A stretch of DNA of 5,649 bases from JBLHLB01 sp047618505. Its GTDB lineage: Bacteria > Planctomycetota > UBA1135 > GCA-002686595. Of this stretch, positions 1-5,011 are shown in pieces (within the stretch, counting starts at the first letter, position 1; each line of letters begins with the position of its first letter). Both the position numbers and the translations under genes were made by a program. The stretch is from the NCBI GenBank assembly GCA_047618505.1, contig JBLHLB010000284.1:1-5649 (forward strand), read 5' to 3'. The notes under the pieces were generated by a model that saw nothing but the letters and a program-made list of their open reading frames with translations, made no database searches and was not told where the DNA came from.

Positions 1-1166
1 GTCATGACTTGATCGATGCGAACACGGGGCAGGGTCCAGCGCACCCACATCATCAAGAGCAGGCCGGCCATGGACTTGAGGCACAGTGTGAATGCCGCCG
101 CCATGCCGAAGAGAAGACCGGCGCGTTCGCCGCCGGAGGCTTCGATGGCCGCCCAGGTCAGGGGGCTTTCGAATCCACCGAAGAAGTAGAAGGACCCGAC
201 CGCGCTGAACAGGTACATGGCCGCGTACTCCTCCATGAAGAAGAAGGACCAGCGGATACCGGAGTACTCGGTCAGGAAGCCGGAGACCAATTCGGACTCG
301 GTTTCCGGGAGGTCGAAGGGTGCGCGCTTGGTCTCCGCCAGGATGGCGATGAAGAAGAGCACGAAGGCCGGCAACATGATCGGGTTGCGGAAGATGAACC
401 AGTTCATCCCCATCAGCCCTTGCTGCATCTCCGATGTGTTGATCAGGTTGAAGCTGCCGGCCACCATCAGGGGCACGAGCAATGAGACGCCAAGGGGAAT
501 CTCGTAGGCCACAACCTGGGCCGCTTCGCGCATGGCGCCATAGAGCGACCACTTCGAGTTGGAAGACCAACCCGCCATGATCACGCCGATGGTCGTCGTC
601 GAGCTACAGGCCAGGATGAAGAACAGCCCAAGGTCGATGTCGGCGAAGAAAAAGTTCGGCGCCAGGGGATAGGCCGTGAAGGCCGCCAGCAAGCTACCGA
701 GCACAATGGCGGGCGCCAACACGAAGAGAGTCCGATCGGCCCCCTTAGGGATCATGTCCTCCTTCAGCATCAGCTTGATGCCGTCCGCCAGGGGCTGGAG
801 GAACCCGTGCCAGCCAGCGCGCATCGGGCCATAGCGGCACTGGATGTGCGCCGAAACCTTGCGCTCAAGCCAGGTGCCGAACATCGCGTTCAGGGAGATC
901 ACCGCCATGGCGATCCCAACTGCGATTCCCGCAGCCACAAGGGGCAGGGTCCAAAGGGGCACCGCCGAGGGACGGAGGCTCACCAGGAGATCGGTCAGGG
1001 CATTGCCCGAGGATCCGAGGTAGCCCACGGGCACCGCCTCGGCTGCCTTGGTCGCTACATCGACTGCCTGGGTCGCTGCCCCGGTAGCCAACTCGGCAAC
1101 CTCAAGGGCCGCCGTTGTCGCCGCGATGGTGCAAGCGGTAATGGAATTGCTCAGCTGGAGAAACAT
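1..1166 (-). CDS. nuoH: NADH-quinone oxidoreductase subunit H (NuoH), 3' end cut by window edge
   Basis: NuoH (ND1 family) is the membrane subunit of complex I that forms much of the quinone-access chamber and joins the hydrophilic arm to the proton pump. The window shows 388 residues from the start. Family signatures are ERKVSAHIQCRYGPMRAG at about 101-118, LQPLADGIKL with KED at about 123-137, the strongly conserved ETKRAPFDLPETESELVSG at about 278-296 followed by TEYSG, and RWTLPRVRIDQVM at the window edge. Only the last transmembrane segment and tail should be missing. The ATG at 1166 lies two bases past the nuoD stop. Its only G-rich site is about 13 bases upstream, so translational coupling to nuoD is likely. 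Roughly 65 residues precede the first transmembrane helix, including an Ala/Thr/Val/Glu-rich stretch at about 14-45. E. coli NuoH has almost no such leader. Identity is certain; only the exact start is open. Confidence 0.97.
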   Translation of the reverse strand, partial: MFLQLSNSITACTIAATTAALEVAELATGAATQAVDVATKAAEAVPVGYLGSSGNALTDLLVSLRPSAVPLWTLPLVAAGIAVGIAMAVISLNAMFGTWLERKVSAHIQCRYGPMRAGWHGFLQPLADGIKLMLKEDMIPKGADRTLFVLAPAIVLGSLLAAFTAYPLAPNFFFADIDLGLFFILACSSTTTIGVIMAGWSSNSKWSLYGAMREAAQVVAYEIPLGVSLLVPLMVAGSFNLINTSEMQQGLMGMNWFIFRNPIMLPAFVLFFIAILAETKRAPFDLPETESELVSGFLTEYSGIRWSFFFMEEYAAMYLFSAVGSFYFFGGFESPLTWAAIEASGGERAGLLFGMAAAFTLCLKSMAGLLLMMWVRWTLPRVRIDQVM

Positions 1167-1168
1167 GT

Positions 1169-2398
1169 CTAGCGGTCGGTCTCCCCGACAACGATGTCCG
1201 TCGAGCCAATGATCGCCACCGCATCCGCCAGGAAGGTGCCCGGCATGAGCTCCTCCAGAACGGCTAGGTTAACGAAGGAGGGGCCACGCACGCGGCAACG
1301 CACGGCGATCTTGCCACCGTCGGAAACCACATAGTGCCCCAGCTCGCCGCGCGGGTTCTCAATCCCCACGTAAGCTTCGCCGGCGGGCACACGCAGGGTC
1401 TTCGGAATGTCTGCGATGATCGGGCCGGGCTCAATGTGATCGAGGCACCAGCGCACGATCTTGATCGACTCGCGCATCTCCATGACGCGCACATAGACGC
1501 GGTCCCAGCAGTCGCCGAGTTGGCCGCGCTCGCCGGTTCCGATGGGAACCTCAAAGGCCTTGTCGGCACAGATCTCGTCGTAGAGCTCGTAGGGCATATC
1601 ACGCCGCAGGTCGAAGTCGATTCCGCTGCCGCGCAACATCGGTCCGGTCAGACCGAAATCGAGGGCCATGGCCGGCGAGATCACGCCCACATCCGCCGTC
1701 CGCTTGACGAAGATGTGGTTGACCATCAACAGGTCGCAGTACTCCTGCCACTTCTCGTCGAAGACGTCGCAAAAGCGCTCGACCTCGGAGAGCCATCCGG
1801 GGGGCGTGTCATTGAAGACGCCGCCGATGCGGATGTAGGAGTAGGTCAGGCGCGCGCCGCAGATCTTCTCGAAGAGCGACATCATCCACTCGCGCTCCCG
1901 GAACATGTACAGGAAGGGCGTGAAGCCACCCAGGTCCAGACCATAGGTTCCGAAGGCCACCAGGTGCGACCCGACGCGGTTCAGCTCGGCACAAATCGTC
2001 CGCAGCATCATCGCGCGCCGCGGAATCTCAAGATCCATGAGCTTCTCGACGGCCATCGAGTAACCCAGGTTGTTGTTCATCGCGGCGAGGTAGTCGTAGC
2101 GATCCGTGTACGGCAGGTACTGGATCCACTCGACGTTCTCGCCGATCTTCTCAGCGCACCGGTGCAGGTAGCCGAGGTGCGGCTGGGCACCGGTTACGAG
2201 TTCACCGTCACAGCGGATAAGGATGCGCATCACGCCGTGGGTCGCCGGGTGCTGCGGGCCCATGTTCAGTTCCATGTCCTGGGTACGGACATCGATCATG
2301 AACTCCTTCTCGCCGGAGTCGAGCTTGTGCTCCTCGCTCGAACGGGTCACGCTCGGGGAGTGCTCAGGGGGTGTTTGGCTACTAGCTTCCATCGTCAT
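1169..2398 (-). CDS. nuoD: NADH-quinone oxidoreductase subunit D (NuoD, 49 kDa subunit)
   Basis: NuoD is the 49-kDa-type peripheral subunit of complex I and forms the quinone-reduction site with NuoB next to cluster N2. It descends from the large subunit of [NiFe] hydrogenases. The 409-residue protein has the usual length. GPQHPATHG lies at 47-55, and its second His (54) matches the quinone-ligand histidine of the family. YTDRYDY ends in Tyr103, the equivalent of the quinone-site tyrosine. AELNRVGSHL, GARLTYSYIRIGGV and the C-terminal DIVVGETDR are also typical. The open frame extends upstream into nuoC, but ATG 2398 is preferred. It has GAGAG seven bases upstream and lies 19 bases after the nuoC stop. 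This adds a polar Ser/Glu-rich leader of about 33 residues before the conserved domain; Met34 (2299) is a possible shorter start. The next gene, nuoH, follows after two bases. Confidence 0.97.
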   Translation of the reverse strand: MTMEASSQTPPEHSPSVTRSSEEHKLDSGEKEFMIDVRTQDMELNMGPQHPATHGVMRILIRCDGELVTGAQPHLGYLHRCAEKIGENVEWIQYLPYTDRYDYLAAMNNNLGYSMAVEKLMDLEIPRRAMMLRTICAELNRVGSHLVAFGTYGLDLGGFTPFLYMFREREWMMSLFEKICGARLTYSYIRIGGVFNDTPPGWLSEVERFCDVFDEKWQEYCDLLMVNHIFVKRTADVGVISPAMALDFGLTGPMLRGSGIDFDLRRDMPYELYDEICADKAFEVPIGTGERGQLGDCWDRVYVRVMEMRESIKIVRWCLDHIEPGPIIADIPKTLRVPAGEAYVGIENPRGELGHYVVSDGGKIAVRCRVRGPSFVNLAVLEELMPGTFLADAVAIIGSTDIVVGETDR

Positions 2399-2417
2399 GG
2401 CAGGTCTCTCGGAACTC

Positions 2418-2936
2418 CTACTTGCAGGAGATGCCGTGGTACTCCTCGGGGAACTCGAAGTCCTTGCGCAGGGGATAGCCGACCCAGTCGTCCGGCAACA
2501 GGATGTTGCGGGGGTCCGGGTGCCCGGTGAAGGTGATGCCGAACATCTCGGCGCACTCGCGCTCGTGCCACTGGCAGGTGCGGTGCACCGGCACACTGGT
2601 CGGCATGGCCGCGTTGTCCTTCGGCAGCAAGCATTTGATCGCTAGGCGATGCTTGTGGGCGATAGAGATCAGCTGGACATTAACCCAAAGATCCGGGCCA
2701 TCCTTGTCGGGGTCCGTGGCCGTCAAGTCGGCGACCATTTCGAATCCCAATTGTTCGTCGTCGCGGCAGACCTCAAGGAAGGCCGCGAGCTTCTGCGCAT
2801 CGACCCAGACGTAGGAATCGCCGGCGCGACCCAGGTCCTTCTTGTCCTCGGGATCCTTGGCCCGCGGAATGTCCGCCTCACCGAGGCCGGGCGCGGAGAT
2901 TGCAGTCAATCGATCGAAAATGGCTTGGAAATGCAT
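2418..2936 (-). CDS. nuoC: NADH-quinone oxidoreductase subunit C (NuoC, 30 kDa subunit)
   Basis: NuoC is the 30-kDa peripheral subunit of complex I. It packs against NuoD and NuoB in the connecting module and carries no cofactor. The 172-residue protein shows the family signature near its C terminus: WHERECAEMFGITFTGHPDPR at about 123-143, then ILLPDDWVGYPLRKDF at about 145-160. The central VADLTATD and the strand around WVNVQLISIAHKHRL also fit. The same frame is open far upstream across nuoB, but that part is out-of-frame nuoB. ATG 2936 lies five bases after the nuoB stop and starts a normal-sized NuoC. No strong ribosome binding site is visible, so it is probably translated by coupling to nuoB. 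A charged insert rich in Lys/Asp/Glu sits at about 25-40. It is a separate gene, not the fused nuoCD form of E. coli. Confidence 0.96.
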   Translation of the reverse strand: MHFQAIFDRLTAISAPGLGEADIPRAKDPEDKKDLGRAGDSYVWVDAQKLAAFLEVCRDDEQLGFEMVADLTATDPDKDGPDLWVNVQLISIAHKHRLAIKCLLPKDNAAMPTSVPVHRTCQWHERECAEMFGITFTGHPDPRNILLPDDWVGYPLRKDFEFPEEYHGISCK

Positions 2937-2941
2937 GGGAC

Positions 2942-3442
2942 CTAGGCCGTGCGAGCCGGGCGACGGATGATGCTGGAGGACTGAATCTTCTCCTGGAGCT
3001 TCATCAAGCCTTCCAGGAGAGCCTCGGGACGCGGCGGGCAGCCGGCAATATAGACGTCCACCGGGACGACCCGGTCGACACCCTTCACGACCGTGTAGCC
3101 GTACTTGTAATAGGGGCCACCACCCGTGGCGCAGGCGCCCATGGCGATGACGTACTTCGGCTCGGGCATCTGGTCGTAGAGACGCTTGATGCGCTCGGCC
3201 ATTTTGAAGTTCACCGTGCCGGCGACGATCATCAGGTCCGCCTGGCGGGGCGAAGCGCGGAAGGCGCCGGCACCGAAGCGGTCGATGTCGTGGTGTGCGC
3301 AACCAACGGCCATCATCTCGATGGCGCAGCAGGCCAGGCCAAACGTCATCGGCCAGATCGATGACAGACGGCACCAGTTCAGAAGCCAGTCGACCTTCGT
3401 CGTCAGGACATTCTCCTCAAACTGTTTCTCCAGGATTCCCAT
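2942..3442 (-). CDS. nuoB: NADH-quinone oxidoreductase subunit B (NuoB, N2 cluster subunit)
   Basis: NuoB (PSST/20 kDa family) holds the terminal [4Fe-4S] cluster N2, which passes electrons to quinone at the interface with NuoD. The 166-residue protein contains all four expected ligands: the adjacent pair Cys38-Cys39 in FGLACCAIEMM, Cys104 in MGACATGGG, and Cys135 in AGCPPRPEALL. The segment after the third ligand reads GGPYYKYGYTVVKGVDRVVPVDVY. This is the variant I associate with Bacteroidota, Chlorobiota and related groups rather than the proteobacterial form. The start at ATG 3442 has GGAG about ten bases upstream and gives the usual N terminus. It lies 107 bases downstream of nuoA, the largest gap in the cluster, and is followed five bases later by nuoC. 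Confidence 0.98.
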   Translation of the reverse strand: MGILEKQFEENVLTTKVDWLLNWCRLSSIWPMTFGLACCAIEMMAVGCAHHDIDRFGAGAFRASPRQADLMIVAGTVNFKMAERIKRLYDQMPEPKYVIAMGACATGGGPYYKYGYTVVKGVDRVVPVDVYIAGCPPRPEALLEGLMKLQEKIQSSSIIRRPARTA

Positions 3443-3543
3443 GGGTGTCGAACTCCGTTCGGTTGCATCGGGCCTCGCTGGCTAGCCGCTCCCCAGTCGG
3501 GGTATCACGGTCGGCTGCGGGAAGACCCAGCGCTGGTTGGTCT

Positions 3544-3558
3544 GCCGCCTTAGGCGGC
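3544..3558 (-). terminator. inverted repeat centred on the nuoA stop codon
   Basis: On the minus strand GCCGCC-TAA-GGCGGC forms a perfect six-base inverted repeat whose three-base loop is the nuoA stop codon. No T run follows, so it is not a standard intrinsic terminator. It opens the 107-base nuoA-nuoB gap, which otherwise holds only short inverted repeats such as GGCTAGCC (3479-3486) and the GGAG before nuoB. It might pause polymerase, stabilise the 3' end of a processed nuoA message, or only reflect Ala codons on either side of a stop. The repeat is certain; its function is a guess. Confidence 0.3.
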
Positions 3559-4089
3559 CTCCTCGTCGTCGGGCTTATCGCCGTCCTCTGGACTGTCTTC
3601 GGGCTTGGGATCGAGGGCTTCTTCAAGCTCCTTCACGCTCTGCTGGTTGAGGCGTTGGCGCTCAGCCGGCGGTTGGTAGGGGGTCTTGCTGTAGGACAAG
3701 ACCCAATTCAAATCGCCCTTGGCCCAGACGTAGGCCAGGCCGAGGAAAAGAATCGAGATGAAGAGGAAGCCCTTCACCAGCACAAGAGGTCCGACGTCAG
3801 CCCCGACCGCCGCGCCCGTTCCGTTCACCGCGCTCTTCATCACGAGGGCCCAGGGGAACAAGAAGGCAATCTCCACGGCGAAGATCACGTAGACCAAGGC
3901 GACCGTGTAGTAGCGAATGTCGAAGCGAATCCAGGCATCCCCGATCGTCTCTTCGCCGCACTCGTAGGTCTCTAGACCCTTGTCGGTTTGGCGCTTCGGA
4001 CGGACGACGGATGCGACGATCATGTTCGCGAAGACGAACACCAATCCGACGGCGGAGAAGACGAGGACGCTGAAGTAGTCGAAGTACAT
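3550..4089 (-). CDS. nuoA: NADH-quinone oxidoreductase subunit A (NuoA)
   Basis: NuoA (ND3 family) is a small three-helix membrane subunit of complex I at the junction with the quinone site. With the start at 4089 it has 179 residues. Helices are at about 6-29, 60-84 and 101-121. The loop after helix 1 carries TYECGEETIGDAW with Cys44, the equivalent of the mobile ND3-loop cysteine. Helix 2 reads VIFAVEIAFLFPWA: the conserved Glu73 is present, but the Asp usually two residues before it is Ala71. The family is usually 120-150 residues. The extra length is a hydrophilic tail at about 140-179 that ends in an acidic run of Asp/Glu/Pro. The frame also opens at ATG 4134, which would add 15 Pro/Ala-rich residues unlike any NuoA I know. 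Neither start has a convincing Shine-Dalgarno site. It is the first gene of the nuo cluster. Confidence 0.95.
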   Translation of the reverse strand: MYFDYFSVLVFSAVGLVFVFANMIVASVVRPKRQTDKGLETYECGEETIGDAWIRFDIRYYTVALVYVIFAVEIAFLFPWALVMKSAVNGTGAAVGADVGPLVLVKGFLFISILFLGLAYVWAKGDLNWVLSYSKTPYQPPAERQRLNQQSVKELEEALDPKPEDSPEDGDKPDDEEAA

Positions 4090-4182
4090 TCGGTCGAGGG
4101 GCGGGGCTGGCGCCGACGGCGGCGCACAGGGCATCGCCCCGCATCACCATCCCCCGGCTGAGCTATTCTGGAGCGCAGCCTA

Positions 4183-4210
4183 TAGGGGGAGCCATTTTCG
4201 ACTAGGGGGA
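4183..4210. repeat. pair of TAGGGGGA direct repeats, 20 bp apart
   Basis: TAGGGGGA occurs at 4183-4190 and again at 4203-4210, so corresponding bases are exactly 20 bp (about two helical turns) apart. Such spacing puts both copies on one DNA face, as expected for a dimeric or cooperative regulator. They lie about 95-120 bases upstream of the preferred nuoA start, a position suited to control of the nuo promoter. The first copy overlaps the palindrome CCTATAGG (4179-4186). A looser match, TTAGGGGAA, lies near 4447. I do not recognise the motif as the site of a known regulator. Confidence 0.4.
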
Positions 4211-4235
4211 ACGCCGGTTCAGAGATGAAAAACCT

Positions 4236-4275
4236 CAGGGTTAGCCCCTGCCCAGCGCCTCACCTGGTGGTGAGG
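4236..4275. other. two adjacent short hairpins
   Basis: CAGGG and CCCTG (4236-4240 and 4246-4250) form a five-base stem with a five-base loop. Right after it, CCTCACC (4258-4264) and GGTGAGG (4269-4275) form a perfect seven-base stem with a TGGT loop. No T run follows on either strand, so these are not ordinary intrinsic terminators. They could belong to an untranslated leader or a small RNA, or be chance pairing in GC-rich DNA. Pairing is seen directly; the role is unknown. Confidence 0.25.
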
Positions 4276-4360
4276 GAGATGGAGAGGAGGACTTGAGGTG
4301 TCTCTTATCGCTCGAGGTGGCGGGCCCGAGGCAAAGGCTGGAGGGGGTGTGCAGGGCTTA

Positions 4361-4388
4361 GCGAGCGAACATCCTAATCAGCGCTCGC
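4361..4388. repeat. seven-base inverted repeat
   Basis: GCGAGCG (4361-4367) and CGCTCGC (4382-4388) are perfect inverted arms around a 14-base AT-richer spacer. They lie about 130 bases before the small membrane-protein start. The arrangement would suit a dimeric regulator site or a stem-loop in a leader. No further evidence favours either. Confidence 0.25.
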
Positions 4389-4504
4389 CGGACCCACGAA
4401 CATAAACGGGCTCCAGGTGCCACCGAAGCGGTATTGGGTCTGTCAATTAGGGGAACCAACTGCCCCCAAGCCGCGCGGGATCGACCCCCCCAAGTGGAAC
4501 CCCC

Positions 4505-4510
4505 AGGAGA
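4505..4510 (+). promoter_or_regulatory. ribosome binding site of the small membrane-protein gene
   Basis: AGGAGA is separated by seven bases from ATG 4518. This site decides the start: the upstream in-frame ATG at 4434 has nothing comparable. Confidence 0.55.
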
Positions 4511-4517
4511 ACAACCA

Positions 4518-4796
4518 ATGGCACCCCTGGATCCGCCGGCAAAGCCCCATGGGCCACCCAGGATTGAGCGGACACCTGAGGCTCTGTCCCGGGGCTGGGC
4601 AGGATCCCCGATCCTAGCCGCCGGACTGATCGCTCTGCTCTTTGGGCTTGATCGCCTTATCGAACCTGACTTCGGGGAGCTCCTGTGGCTGCGCTGGACC
4701 AGGTCAGTTGCCCAGCATCCCATTCGATCCTGGCTCAGCATTTGGATTCTCCTCAGGGGGCTGAAGTCACTGAAGAAGTTTCTAAATGCTCACTAA
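4518..4796 (+). CDS. small hypothetical membrane protein (92 residues)
   Basis: I do not recognise this protein. The ATG at 4518 is preceded by AGGAGA ending seven bases upstream, the best Shine-Dalgarno site in the window, which favours a real gene. The frame is open further upstream, to an ATG at 4434, but that part is Pro/Arg-rich and has no such site. The product has a Pro-rich polar N terminus (about 1-20) and a hydrophobic stretch PILAAGLIALLFGL at about 31-44. After a short acidic loop, a Trp/Leu/Arg-rich amphipathic region (about 54-80) leads to a basic tail ending LKSLKKFLNAH. This suggests one membrane-spanning helix plus a membrane-surface helix. It lies between divergent nuoA and the radical-SAM-like gene, on the latter's strand and 215 bases before it. 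No function can be given, and a chance ORF remains possible. Confidence 0.5.
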   Translation: MAPLDPPAKPHGPPRIERTPEALSRGWAGSPILAAGLIALLFGLDRLIEPDFGELLWLRWTRSVAQHPIRSWLSIWILLRGLKSLKKFLNAH

Positions 4797-4882
4797 ATCG
4801 GCATCAAGTACACTGCAAAGCACCACAAAGAAGGGTTATCCGCCCCACCGCCCTGGACTCAAAACACGTAAGATAGATCACC

Positions 4883-4894
4883 GTGAACGTTCAC
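4883..4894. promoter_or_regulatory. 12-bp perfect palindrome, candidate operator
   Basis: GTGAACGTTCAC is a perfect palindrome with a central CG. Symmetric sites of this form, with TGAA-CG-TTCA-like half sites, are common among LacI-family operators. It lies 118 bases before the start of the radical-SAM-like gene and just upstream of the extended -10-like sequence. The palindrome is seen directly; the regulator family is an inference. Confidence 0.4.
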
Positions 4895-4906
4895 CCCCTC
4901 CCAGGC

Positions 4907-4985
4907 GGCACAACCCTGTGCTAAATTGTGCCCTTGTCGACCGTTGCCCGGTCGTGTTCGCGGCCTCTCCCTCCGTGGTGAGGCC
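4907..4985 (+). promoter_or_regulatory. three consecutive inverted repeats in the 5' leader
   Basis: Three perfect inverted repeats follow each other. GGCACAA/TTGTGCC pairs 4907-4913 with 4926-4932. CGACCG/CGGTCG pairs 4938-4943 with 4949-4954 around a five-base loop. GGCCTC/GAGGCC pairs 4962-4967 with 4980-4985. The left arm of the first can pair instead with TGTGC at 4917-4921, so two folds exclude each other. The third ends 26 bases before ATG 5012 and is followed by a weakly T-rich stretch (ATTGTTT). The cluster could be a structured 5' leader, a weak attenuator, or protein-binding sites. It matches no riboswitch I know. Confidence 0.3.
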
Positions 4986-5011
4986 CCCAGATTGTTTCTG
5001 AAGAACCCAGC

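Larger units (their letters stand above)
4135..4517. other. intergenic region between divergent nuoA and the small plus-strand gene
   Basis: About 380 bases lie between the two divergent genes with no coding region I can support. The region should contain the nuo promoter (minus strand) and perhaps one for the small membrane-protein gene (plus strand). I could not find a clean -35/-10 pair on either strand. It contains a pair of TAGGGGGA direct repeats (4183-4210), two adjacent short hairpins (4236-4275), the palindrome CGGGCCCG (4321-4328) and a seven-base inverted repeat (4361-4388). It does not resemble tRNA, SRP RNA, RNase P RNA or tmRNA. Confidence 0.6.
4797..5011 (+). other. leader region of the radical-SAM-like gene
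   Basis: This 215-base stretch has no convincing gene. It carries a perfect 12-bp palindrome (4883-4894), three successive inverted repeats (4907-4985) and a purine-rich GAAGAA (5000-5005) six bases before ATG 5012 that may act as a weak ribosome binding site. An extended -10-like sequence TGCTAAATT lies at 4919-4927, without a matching -35. A TAAGAT at 4869-4874 is an even weaker -10 candidate, just upstream of the palindrome. No terminator for the preceding small gene is visible, so read-through from it is possible. Confidence 0.45.

Noticed and set aside
1334..2530. 398-codon plus-strand ORF
   Set aside because: It is antisense to nuoD. The minus-strand frame encodes unmistakable NuoD motifs, while this one is His/Val/Ala-rich with no family pattern, as usual for antisense frames in GC-rich DNA.
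2418..3374. 318-codon minus-strand ORF as a long nuoC
   Set aside because: Residues before the Met at 2936 are an out-of-frame reading of nuoB. The genuine gene starts at 2936, five bases after the nuoB stop.
4298..4405. 35-codon plus-strand ORF starting at GTG with GGAGG seven bases upstream
   Set aside because: The ribosome-site match is good, but the product is short, Gly/Pro/Arg-rich and featureless. The purine-rich stretch around it makes such matches likely by chance.
4358..4741. 127-codon minus-strand ORF opposite the small membrane-protein gene
   Set aside because: Its Ser/Arg/Gly/Pro-rich composition has no domain-like pattern. It lies opposite a better plus-strand candidate with a clear ribosome binding site.
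4899..4927. Sigma-70 promoter with extended -10 TGCTAAATT
   Set aside because: No -35 hexamer lies at 16-18 bases spacing, and the -10 overlaps an inverted repeat. It is mentioned within the leader but not called as a promoter.
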